Part shown: piece by piece, positions 57,109 through 64,000 of the stretch
Position numbering within the stretch: the first letter of the stretch is position 1
Layout: every line of letters starts with the position of its first letter
Source: Williamsia limnetica
GTDB taxonomy: Bacteria; Actinomycetota; Actinomycetes; Mycobacteriales; Mycobacteriaceae
Reading direction: 5' to 3'
Assembly: GCF_003217475.1 (NCBI RefSeq)
Contig: NZ_QJSP01000013.1
Span: 62,001 to 126,000, forward strand
Length of the DNA stretch: 64,000 bases
Made by a program: the position numbers and the translations under genes
Notes under the pieces: model-generated
What the model was told of the DNA's origin: nothing
The model's input: only the letters and a program-made list of their open reading frames with translations
Databases searched by the model: none

Positions 57109-57938
57109 AGGTTCAACCTCTCGGCGACCTCGTCCATGATGCGGAAGGCTTCTTCTTCGGAGCCGCCTCCGACCCCCCAAGCCGCATCAGTGACACCTGC
57201 GGCCTCGTACTCGTCGATCAGGTCGGGGTTTGGTGCGAGTGCCCGAATGATCGGAAGACCACTACGGCCGGCCGCCTGCCACGCCTGATTGAGTTCTCCG
57301 GCACGTGCCACGACGTCATCGGTGCGCGGAGTGCTCATCCAGCCGTCTGCATTCGCTGCGATCCACTCGATGGTCTTGGGCCCTGCTTCAGCACCGATTA
57401 TCAACGGTATGTGTCCCTTGGGCTTCGGCCAAGCCCACGATGGCCCAAAGGAAATGAACTCACCGTCATACGATGCCTCGTCCTGGGTCCACAAAGCCCG
57501 CATGGCCTCCACGTACTCCCTGAGTACCGTGCGCCGCCGTTTGAACGGAACGTTGTGATTGGTCAATTCGTCAGCATTCCAGCCGAAGCCGGCACAGATA
57601 CTGACCCGGCCGCCTGACAGATGGTCGAGGGTGGCAATCGTCTTGGCCAGAGCGATTGGATCGTGTTGCACAGGGAGGGCGACGGCAGTGGACAGGTGGA
57701 TGGTTTCGGTGACGGCAGCAGCCGTCGCCAAAGCGATCCATGGATCAAGCGTTCGCATGTATCGGTCGTCCGGTAGGGATGCGTCACCCGTTCCCGGGTG
57801 CGGAGCATCCCGCTCAACCGGGATATGGGTGTGTTCTGGGACGTATATTGCGTCGAAACCCCGTTCTTCCGCTGCCACCGCAAGCTGTGCCGGCATGATG
57901 CCTCGATCGCTGGTGAAAATCACAACTCCATGTTTCAT
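57105..57938 (-). CDS. LLM-class F420-dependent oxidoreductase (TIGR03619-like)
   Basis: A 277-residue luciferase-like monooxygenase-fold protein. It begins MKHGVVIFTSDRGIMPAQLAVAAEERG, continues DAIYVPEHTHIP, then LSTAVALPVQHDPIALAKTIATLDHLSGGR, VSICAGFGWNADEL and IPLIIGAEAGPKTIEWIA, all typical of F420-using LLM proteins. ATG 57938 was chosen because the residues before it do not fit the family. It overlaps the SnoaL-like gene downstream and is probably co-transcribed. Reaction unknown; relatives oxidise or reduce alcohols, aldehydes and conjugated systems. Confidence 0.85.
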   Translation of the reverse strand: MKHGVVIFTSDRGIMPAQLAVAAEERGFDAIYVPEHTHIPVERDAPHPGTGDASLPDDRYMRTLDPWIALATAAAVTETIHLSTAVALPVQHDPIALAKTIATLDHLSGGRVSICAGFGWNADELTNHNVPFKRRRTVLREYVEAMRALWTQDEASYDGEFISFGPSWAWPKPKGHIPLIIGAEAGPKTIEWIAANADGWMSTPRTDDVVARAGELNQAWQAAGRSGLPIIRALAPNPDLIDEYEAAGVTDAAWGVGGGSEEEAFRIMDEVAERLNL

Positions 57939-57951
57939 GGCCCGAAGCGTG

Positions 57952-58401
57952 TCAGAAGGCCCGATGTTGCGAAAAGGGTTCTCCCACTTGGTGGACGATC
58001 TTCGCGGCACTCTCGCGCATTTCATACAAGAGCATCGTCGTCGACGAAGGCTGAAGCGTGGTGTGCAATACCAGCGCCCTGGCGCTATTCAGACGGCGAT
58101 GGGGGTAGCTTTCGCGCGCTTCGCGCATCAACTCAGCCGGGTTTGACCGCTGTTGGGCTCGGCGGCGTCTTCCCGGGCTTACAACAGCGATCCGAAGTGT
58201 TGGACCAACTTCAATTGGATCGTGATGGTCGAGTCGATCACCGCCTTCCGACCCACCGGCGATGAGTGCCCATGGACTGTTGCCGGTCGCGATAGCTCTG
58301 TCGCCGGCCAACTCGATGTGCGGCGTGCTCAACATGTATGCCATGTCCATGGCGCGCACTCGGCGCTCCGGAGCGGCGATGTCGGAGAAGTTCTGAGTCA
58401 T
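57952..58401 (-). pseudogene. Possible decayed reading frame (SnoaL/SDR-like fragments)
   Basis: A 149-codon frame starts MTQNFSDIAAPERRV and has one plausible SnoaL-like stretch (YMLSTPHIELAGDRAIATGN), but it then drifts into Arg/Ser-rich sequence without family character. The words PWALIAGGSEG also resemble the start of a short-chain dehydrogenase. It lacks the 80-90 residues that precede this stretch in SnoaL proteins. I read it as a degraded remnant or a shadow frame rather than a working gene. It ends 14 bp before the oxidoreductase start. Confidence 0.25.
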
Positions 58402-58523
58402 GAATGTTCTCGAGTCGACGGGTCGCAGTCAACATATGAGGGTGTCGTGAGTTCAGCTACCGCAGCTCCCGCTCTGCAGGAACTGTGGTTTTCGCTTCGT
58501 GCTGCTCTTGCAACCATCGGCAG

Positions 58524-59042
58524 ATGACCGACACAATTACGCTCTCACTACAAGAACAACTCCTCGCTCTAGAACAGATCAAGCGTGTGTTCGCCGCTCG
58601 ACTGCGCTGCATGGACAACAAGCAGTGGCATCTGTATCCCAGTTTTCACACAACCGACGTGATTTCTGAGACCTTTGCGGATCTGCCGGTCGACGGGCAG
58701 CCGTCAACCGACGGTGTCACCAACCGAGTTGTCGGAAACGAACTGTTAGGCAAGACCATCGCCTCAGTTCTTGATGGCCACAAGAAGATCACGTCGGTGC
58801 ACCATGGGCACACCCCTGAGATCGAGCTGACGTCGGATACGACGGCCACCGGGGTGTGGGCAATGGAGGACAAGCTCTGGTGGATCAATTCGGACGGTAC
58901 TGAAGAGCATCTCCACGGCTACGGGCACTATCACGAGGAGTACCGGTGCGTCGACGGCAATTGGCTGATCAGCTTCCGTAGTTTGAGCCGCCTGCGCGTT
59001 GATGAAACCCCGCGCTTCCACGCCGCTGTCGCGGCGTCCTGA
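58524..59042 (+). CDS. SnoaL-like (NTF2-fold) protein 2
   Basis: A 172-residue NTF2-fold protein: LEQIKRVFAARLRCMDNKQWHLYPSFHTTDV, then HHGHTPEIELTSDTTATGVWAMEDKLWW and HEEYRCVDGNWLISFRSLSRLR. It belongs to the same broad family as protein 1 but shares little direct sequence with it. ATG 58524 has no strong ribosome site. It converges on the esterase gene whose stop is 4 bp away. A role as a dehydratase, hydratase or isomerase in the local pathway is inferred from fold and context. Confidence 0.82.
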   Translation: MTDTITLSLQEQLLALEQIKRVFAARLRCMDNKQWHLYPSFHTTDVISETFADLPVDGQPSTDGVTNRVVGNELLGKTIASVLDGHKKITSVHHGHTPEIELTSDTTATGVWAMEDKLWWINSDGTEEHLHGYGHYHEEYRCVDGNWLISFRSLSRLRVDETPRFHAAVAAS

Positions 59043-59045
59043 GCG

Positions 59046-60017
59046 CTACGCCAACACGGAGAACCGGGCGGCGGCGAGCGCCCCGATGTCAGCAATAGCC
59101 CGGCGCGCCCGGGTAAAGTTCGCTGTCTGCATAACAAATCCGTGCCCCACACCTGGGTATCGCAGAATTGCGGCAGGAACGCCGGCGTCCTGTAGCCGGC
59201 GGCCGTATTCTTCCACGCCGTCTCGGAGTGGGTCGTTGTGGCCGCATGCCACGATGGCCGGCGGGAGGCCCGTCAACGTTGCTGCCAGGGCCGGCACTCC
59301 GTATTCGTCGTCTGTGGTCGGGTCCTCGCCCAAGTACATATTTTTCATCCAGTCGACGTCTTCCGCCGTCAGAAATGGACTCTGCCCGAACGCGCGCATG
59401 GATTCACGATCCTGACGACGTTCTACGCCTGGATAGATGAGAATCTGCTGGGCAAGTGGGGGACCACCGGAGTTACGGGCACGTAGGGCCGTCGCGGCCG
59501 CAAGTCCTCCGCCCGCACTGTCTCCGCCGACCCCGATGCGGTTGGGGTCGATTCCCCATTCGTCGGGCTTGTCATACACCCGGCAGGCAACGGCGTAGGC
59601 GTCATCATTCGCTGCGGGGTAAGTGTGTTCTGGGGCCAGTCGGTAGTCGACGTTGACAAGCACGGACTGCGTTGCCTCGGCCAACTCGCGCGCCAGCCGA
59701 TCGAAAGAGTCGAGCGTGCCCATGATCATCCCGCCACCGTGAAACCAGATCAGTGCGGGAGCGTTCTCTGTCGGGACGCGGTGTGGGTGATACACGCGTA
59801 CCGGAACGGGCGCGGATGGGCCGTCGATACTCGTGGAGCGCACGGTACGCATATCCGGCCCGGGCGGGCGTTCAATGGATTCAAGCAGTTTGCGTGCCTG
59901 GTCGACTCCCAAGTTGCGAAGTGGCTCAGCCCCTTTGAGGAGGTCGACCATTGCTGCAACATCTGGATCCCACGAGTCCCCGAGTGAACTTCCAGGGGCA
60001 GAAGTCTTCATGTGCAT
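59046..60017 (-). CDS. HSL-family alpha/beta hydrolase (carboxylesterase)
   Basis: A 323-residue esterase/lipase of the hormone-sensitive-lipase group. Marks: oxyanion-hole HGGG in WFHGGGMIMG, nucleophile Ser in GDSAGG, the catalytic Asp in HNDPLRDG and His in GVGHGF. It probably hydrolyses a small ester or lactone as an entry step. ATG 60017 is the start, with ATG 60011 as an alternative. It is divergent from the acyl-CoA dehydrogenase gene across an 86-bp gap. Confidence 0.92.
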   Translation of the reverse strand: MHMKTSAPGSSLGDSWDPDVAAMVDLLKGAEPLRNLGVDQARKLLESIERPPGPDMRTVRSTSIDGPSAPVPVRVYHPHRVPTENAPALIWFHGGGMIMGTLDSFDRLARELAEATQSVLVNVDYRLAPEHTYPAANDDAYAVACRVYDKPDEWGIDPNRIGVGGDSAGGGLAAATALRARNSGGPPLAQQILIYPGVERRQDRESMRAFGQSPFLTAEDVDWMKNMYLGEDPTTDDEYGVPALAATLTGLPPAIVACGHNDPLRDGVEEYGRRLQDAGVPAAILRYPGVGHGFVMQTANFTRARRAIADIGALAAARFSVLA

Positions 60018-60103
60018 GGGCTGAGACTAACCAAAATGCTGATCGTATGTGTAAATATTATCCAATCCTGTAGGTTCGGTGCAGTATCTGAGAAGGAGGT
60101 CGC
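60018..60103. promoter_or_regulatory. Divergent promoter region of esterase and acyl-CoA dehydrogenase genes
   Basis: This AT-rich 86-bp gap contains TGTAAATATTATCC near 60050 and AAGGAGGTCGC just before the dehydrogenase ATG. It should hold both promoters. No KstR- or KstR2-like palindrome was recognised. Confidence 0.5.
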
Positions 60104-61285
60104 ATGGCGTCACTTGGCGCTGTTACGGCACGAGAAGTCGCGATGGCAGAATCCCAAGGCCCCACCCCTCTGTCCGACGAGCGGCTTCGCGGTGAGGTGC
60201 GCGCCTTTCTTCACGAACAAGCTGACGCTGGCGAGTTCGTGCCACGGTGCGACAACTGGATGTCCGGATTTGATCCAGCTTTCAGCGCGCGCCTCGGCGA
60301 CCGCGGATGGGTGGGGATGGCGATTCCGGTCGAGTACGGAGGCCAAGGCCTGAGCCCCCTCGATCGGGTGGTGGTCGCCGAGGAGTTATTGGCACATGGA
60401 GCTCCGGTGGCCGCTCACTGGATCGCGGACCGGCAGATGGCGCCGAGTCTGCTTGCGCACGGCAGTGACGATCAGAAAAAACGTTACCTTCCCGGAATTG
60501 CTTCTGGAACAACTTATTTCGCGATCGGTATGAGCGAACCGGATGCCGGGTCGGACCTTGCAGGAGTCCGTACCCGGGCAGTCGACACCGGAGACGGATG
60601 GGAGTTGACCGGAACCAAAGTGTGGACAACGGGTGCCCACCTGGCTCACGCGATGGTGGTTCTCGCCCGAACCGACGGTAGCCCGACCGATCGGCATGCG
60701 GGACTGTCTCAGTTCGTTGTCGATCTGCCGAACGCTGGTATCGAGATCAGGCCGATACGAAGTATCGATGGATCTGCGCATTTCAACGAAGTCATCTTCC
60801 ACAAGGCCCGGCTAGAACGGTCGGCGCTGCTCGGTACGCGCGGCGATGGTTGGAAGCAGGTGATGAGCGAATTGGCTTGGGAACGGTCAGGTCCGGAGAG
60901 ATATCTGTCGACGATGCCACTGCTACGCGCGTGGGCGGACCGGCTGCGCGATCGAGGCGCCACCGACGGGCAACGTCGGACCCTCGGTGAACTGACCGCT
61001 CGGGCGTGGACGTTGCGCGAGATGTCTCTCAACGTCGCTCGTGAACTGTCGGCCGGGCGTCGGCCAGACGTAGCAGCGGCCATGGTCAAAGATCTGGGTT
61101 CGACCTTCGAAGGGGACCTGGTCGACGAGATCAGGCAATCGAGCTCGTCAAGCGCTCGCATCGGATCCGGGGATCCTTTCGCGTCGATGCTCGCGGACGC
61201 GGTGCTGCATACACCTGCGTTCACACTTCGAGGCGGCACCAACGAGATCCTGCGTTCAATCGTCGGCCGTGGATTGGAGACGTGA
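60104..61285 (+). CDS. Acyl-CoA dehydrogenase, subunit A (FadE-like)
   Basis: A 393-residue flavoenzyme that introduces a trans-2,3 double bond into an acyl-CoA. It shows IGMSEPDAGSDLAGVRTRA (FAD binding) and GWELTGTKVWTTGAHLAHAMVV. The C-terminus reads RGGTNEILR; the usual YEGT catalytic Glu position is Gly, common in actinobacterial FadE proteins, where the base is elsewhere. ATG 60104 follows AAGGAGGT. It overlaps the next FadE gene, the layout of heterotetrameric dehydrogenases acting on bulky or ring-bearing CoA thioesters. Confidence 0.92.
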   Translation: MASLGAVTAREVAMAESQGPTPLSDERLRGEVRAFLHEQADAGEFVPRCDNWMSGFDPAFSARLGDRGWVGMAIPVEYGGQGLSPLDRVVVAEELLAHGAPVAAHWIADRQMAPSLLAHGSDDQKKRYLPGIASGTTYFAIGMSEPDAGSDLAGVRTRAVDTGDGWELTGTKVWTTGAHLAHAMVVLARTDGSPTDRHAGLSQFVVDLPNAGIEIRPIRSIDGSAHFNEVIFHKARLERSALLGTRGDGWKQVMSELAWERSGPERYLSTMPLLRAWADRLRDRGATDGQRRTLGELTARAWTLREMSLNVARELSAGRRPDVAAAMVKDLGSTFEGDLVDEIRQSSSSSARIGSGDPFASMLADAVLHTPAFTLRGGTNEILRSIVGRGLET

Positions 61286-62373
61286 TGGACGACAGGGACT
61301 ATCGGATGGCTCTGATCGATGCGGCCAACGCCATCATTGATCGGAACCTGGGTGCCAACGAGGTCCCGGCCAACGATTTCGACCGCCGAGTCTGGGCGGA
61401 ATTCACCGGAGCTGGGTTTGCCTCGCTCGACGTACCTGAGGACATGGGCGGCAGCGGCGGCACATTGGCTGACGCGCTGGACATCGTCACGGTGGCTGCG
61501 CGTCGAGGAGCCCTGACACCGATCATCGAGCACGGGGTCTTGGCCGCCTGGGTCGCTGCGCAGGCAGGGATGGCGCTACCGGACGGAATCTGCACACTCG
61601 CTGTCGTGCACGAGGCAATCGTGGATGCCGGAGCTGACGGCAGTCTTGTCCTGAACGGGGTAATCGAAGCTGTTCCCTGGGCTATGGAGGCGGAATCGAT
61701 TGTTCTGCTGCTGGATTCCGACCAGGCTTCACAGCGCCGAATCGCTCTGGTCGCCACGGGAGATGGGACTGTGCGGGTGCATCCGGGCACTGACCTCTCC
61801 GGTGTGCCGCTGAACGACATCACCTTCACCGCAACAATCCCCGCGAAGGTCGCCGCCACTGACACAACAACCGAGACTCTGCGACGGCGGAGTGCGCTCG
61901 CCTACACCGCAGCCATCGCAGGCGCCTCCCGGCAAGTCTGCGACCTGACGATGCGTCATGCTCGCAGCCGGACCCAGTTCGGGCGGCCGTTGGCGAAGTT
62001 TCAGGCGATCCAGCAAAAACTGGCTCAGCTCGCTTCGGTCACGGCATCTATCGAGAACGCCGCACGAATCGCAACCGCGGGAGGAACCGATTTGAAATCG
62101 ATTGCTTCCGTTGCCTCTGCTGCCGTCGCGGCCTCGTCAGGCGCCCAACAGATCGGCGCGGCCGGACATCAAATCCACGGAGCGATCGGTTTCACATCCG
62201 AGTGCGGACTCGGCCGAGCCACCACGTCGCTGTGGTCATGGCGGGACAGGCACGTTTCTGCCGACTACTGGAGCGATCGACTCGCCGGTGAGGTGCTCGA
62301 CGAGGGGGCCGGCGTGTGGGATCTCATCACAGGTCGTCTCGACCACGAAGTCGACGGGGGTAGCGGCGCATGA
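61285..62373 (+). CDS. Acyl-CoA dehydrogenase-like, subunit B
   Basis: A 362-residue member of the same family, less conserved at the FAD site than subunit A. The N-terminal helical domain (FTGAGFASLDVPEDMGGSGG), a short beta domain, and a C-terminal helical domain (HARSRTQFGRPLAKFQAIQQKLAQL; GAAGHQIHGAIGFTSE in protein order) are all present. It likely pairs with subunit A. The start is ATG 61285, overlapping the subunit A stop as TGATG; GTG 61282 is possible. Its own stop overlaps the CoA-transferase start. Confidence 0.9.
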   Translation: MDDRDYRMALIDAANAIIDRNLGANEVPANDFDRRVWAEFTGAGFASLDVPEDMGGSGGTLADALDIVTVAARRGALTPIIEHGVLAAWVAAQAGMALPDGICTLAVVHEAIVDAGADGSLVLNGVIEAVPWAMEAESIVLLLDSDQASQRRIALVATGDGTVRVHPGTDLSGVPLNDITFTATIPAKVAATDTTTETLRRRSALAYTAAIAGASRQVCDLTMRHARSRTQFGRPLAKFQAIQQKLAQLASVTASIENAARIATAGGTDLKSIASVASAAVAASSGAQQIGAAGHQIHGAIGFTSECGLGRATTSLWSWRDRHVSADYWSDRLAGEVLDEGAGVWDLITGRLDHEVDGGSGA

Positions 62374-63668
62374 GCGTCTTGAGTCGTTCTGGGGATGGCG
62401 TCCCCATCGACGGTCGTGCCGCATGGTCGTCGTCGAACACGAAGGGCGTACTCGCCGGTCTTCGTGTTCTCGACCTCAGCAGAGTTCTCGCCGGCCCGTT
62501 GACGACGCAGATGCTCGCCGACCATGGAGCTGACGTGCTGAAGGTCGAGGCGCCTGAGGGTGACGAGACCCGGATGTGGGGACCGCCGTTCGACGACGAC
62601 GGATCGAGTGCGTACTACGCCGGTCTCAATCACAGCAAAGACAACATCACCCTCGATCTGCGTGCGGAAGCGGGGCGGGCGATACTCGCGCACCTTCTCG
62701 ACGCGGCGGATGTCGTGGTCGAGAACTTCAAGGCCGGCACCATGGCCAAGTGGGGTTTTGACTACGAGACGGTCCTTGCGGCATCACGGCCGGACCTCGT
62801 GTACTGCCGTATAACCGGCTTCGGAGTGGACGGGCCGATGGGTGGACTGCCGGGCTACGACGCGGTCCTGCAGTCGTACGGCGGCCTGATGAGTGTGAAC
62901 GGCTATCCCGACGGCAACCCGCTACGCGTTGGAGTGCCGATCGTCGACATCGTGGCAGCGAACATGGCGTTCAGCGGAACTCTGTTGGCGCTGTTGGATC
63001 GTATGCGGACGGGACTCGGCCAGTTGGTTGACATTGCACTGCTCGACGCCGTGGTGTCGATCTTGCATCCACACTCGGCGAATTGGATTGTCAGCGAGGC
63101 GATCCCGCGGCGTACCGGTGACCTACATCCCACCGTCGTCCCGTACCAGGTGTTCCCGACCGCGGAGGGAGGGTTCTTCGTCAGCGCAGCCAACGACCGT
63201 CAGTTCGCGCGACTCGTTTCGGTTCTCGGCATACCTGAGCTGTCAGAGGATCCGAAATTCATGAGCAACGGCGGTAGAAACGAGAACCGCGATGCTCTCA
63301 TCGGTCTCCTGACACCACTGATCGCACAATGGCCGAGAGACAAGCTTGCAGCGAAGTTGACGGCGGCGGGTGTTCCGTCGAGTCCTGTCAACAACGTCGA
63401 ACAAGCGTTGACTTCACCCCAGGTGCTCCACCGCGAACTGTTCATCGACCGCGAGGAGTACCGTGGCCTCGGCGTCCCCATTTCGTTGAGCCGATCAACC
63501 ACACGGGCGCCGGAGCGTGCCGTCGCCGCCGGCGCGGATACCGATCGCATTCTGCGGTTGATGGGGTACCGCGAGGGTGAAATCGACGTCCTACGTTCGG
63601 AGGGAACACTTGGCGGGTGTCTCGTCGAGTCCACTGGGGCAGCGACCGACATGGATCTCCAGCCATGA
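62370..63668 (+). CDS. CaiB/BaiF family CoA-transferase (class III)
   Basis: A 432-residue family III CoA-transferase that moves CoA between carboxylates, activating an acid substrate. After a variable 28-residue N-terminus come LAGLRVLDLSRVLAGP, LADHGADVLKVEAPEGDETR, NHSKDNITLDLRAEAGR and GYDAVLQSYGGLMSVNG, all family marks; the catalytic Asp is expected in that last region. The ATG overlaps the previous stop (ATGA). It probably forms the CoA ester used by the dehydrogenase pair. Confidence 0.93.
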   Translation: MSVLSRSGDGVPIDGRAAWSSSNTKGVLAGLRVLDLSRVLAGPLTTQMLADHGADVLKVEAPEGDETRMWGPPFDDDGSSAYYAGLNHSKDNITLDLRAEAGRAILAHLLDAADVVVENFKAGTMAKWGFDYETVLAASRPDLVYCRITGFGVDGPMGGLPGYDAVLQSYGGLMSVNGYPDGNPLRVGVPIVDIVAANMAFSGTLLALLDRMRTGLGQLVDIALLDAVVSILHPHSANWIVSEAIPRRTGDLHPTVVPYQVFPTAEGGFFVSAANDRQFARLVSVLGIPELSEDPKFMSNGGRNENRDALIGLLTPLIAQWPRDKLAAKLTAAGVPSSPVNNVEQALTSPQVLHRELFIDREEYRGLGVPISLSRSTTRAPERAVAAGADTDRILRLMGYREGEIDVLRSEGTLGGCLVESTGAATDMDLQP

Positions 63669-63695
63669 GCGACAATGGTGCCGGGAGACAGCCTG

Positions 63696-63710
63696 AGGTT
63701 GGCTCAACCT
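63696..63710. promoter_or_regulatory. Inverted repeat before the GntR gene
   Basis: AGGTTG-GCT-CAACCT is a 6-bp inverted repeat 27 bp before the GntR start, so it may be the regulator's own operator. Sequence alone does not show which protein binds. Confidence 0.45.
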
Positions 63711-63736
63711 GAAGTTTCGACCCGAGGGAGGTTCCT

Positions 63737-64000
63737 GTGCCGCGCCGGCCCGACAGTGCCCTGACTGCGACATCTTCGTCAGCATCTGACCGTGCGGCGT
63801 CTCGTGTCGTCGAAGAAATCGAACATCTCATCATCAGTGGCGAGCTACTCCCCGGTCAGCAGATTCGCCAGGAAGACATGGCTGTGCGACTCGGTGTCAG
63901 CCGACTACCGATCCGGGAAGGCCTGCGCCAGTTGACTGCTGAGGGACTCGTGCGTCATGTCCACAACGTCGGTTACACGGTCGCACGGTTGGAGCAGTCC
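63737..64000 (+). CDS. GntR-family transcriptional regulator (3' end outside window)
   Basis: The frame runs open to the window edge; 88 residues are present. After a Ser/Ala-rich start comes the GntR winged helix: IEHLIISGELLPGQQIRQ, then EDMAVRLGVSRLPIREGLRQL and EGLVRHVHNVGYTVA. The pattern fits the FadR subgroup, whose C-terminal helical domain binds acids or CoA thioesters; that domain is beyond the window. GTG 63737 follows GGGAGG. Following the CoA-transferase gene by 68 bp, it is the likely regulator of the catabolic cluster. Confidence 0.88.
   Translation, partial: MPRRPDSALTATSSSASDRAASRVVEEIEHLIISGELLPGQQIRQEDMAVRLGVSRLPIREGLRQLTAEGLVRHVHNVGYTVARLEQS

Overview
The window is high-GC actinobacterial chromosome, with GTG and TTG starts, SecA without the zinc tail, MtrAB-LpqB, WhiB1, SigH-RshA, PdtaS and F420-type enzymes. 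From memory, gene order over about 1-46 kb follows the Mycobacterium tuberculosis block running from Rv3253c down to Rv3205c. Together with an alkB-rubredoxin operon this points to an alkane-using member of the Mycobacteriales such as Gordonia or a close relative. The genus call is inference.

Layout. 1-3.5 kb: end of an amino-acid permease, then alkane hydroxylase, two rubredoxins and a TetR regulator. 3.5-8.2 kb: sahH, then three minus-strand secreted or membrane NTF2-like proteins and tmk. 8.3-17.2 kb: mtrA-mtrB-lpqB, comF, hpf, secA. 17.3-25.8 kb: an Rv3235-type protein, a WS/DGAT-like acyltransferase, a DUF6912-type protein, a ferredoxin-reductase-like electron donor, a DEAD-box helicase and two tandem acyl desaturases. 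25.9-36.2 kb: rsgA, aroA, a lipoprotein, an SRAP protein, ybaK, sigH-rshA, the 24-residue bL37 gene, a biotinylated protein, pdtaS, whiB1, a lipid kinase and a membrane protein. 36.2-46.3 kb: a phosphatase, ParA-like ATPase, Rv3212-like protein, rhlE, a ferritin-like protein, DUF3107, TetR, a DUF3152 protease-like protein, moeZ and a TIGR02569 protein.

46.5-56.4 kb is a complete assimilatory nitrate module: transporter, molybdopterin nitrate reductase, a flavoprotein partner, nirB, nirD, a HemD-winged-helix fusion and a sirohydrochlorin chelatase. It carries nitrate in, reduces it to ammonium and makes the siroheme that NirB needs.

56.5-64 kb is accessory catabolism: SnoaL-like proteins, a luciferase-like F420 oxidoreductase, an HSL-type esterase, a pair of acyl-CoA dehydrogenases, a CaiB/BaiF CoA-transferase and the start of a GntR regulator. 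It looks like an uncharacterised route for an ester or carboxylic acid. A decayed reading frame lies inside it.

The strongest non-coding signals are nested palindromes at five convergent gene ends, a palindrome before alkB, a shared AACCTACG-type operator before the reductase and the first desaturase, a textbook SigH promoter before sigH, and a CRP-like site before whiB1. No rRNA, tRNA, CRISPR array, insertion sequence or prophage was seen.
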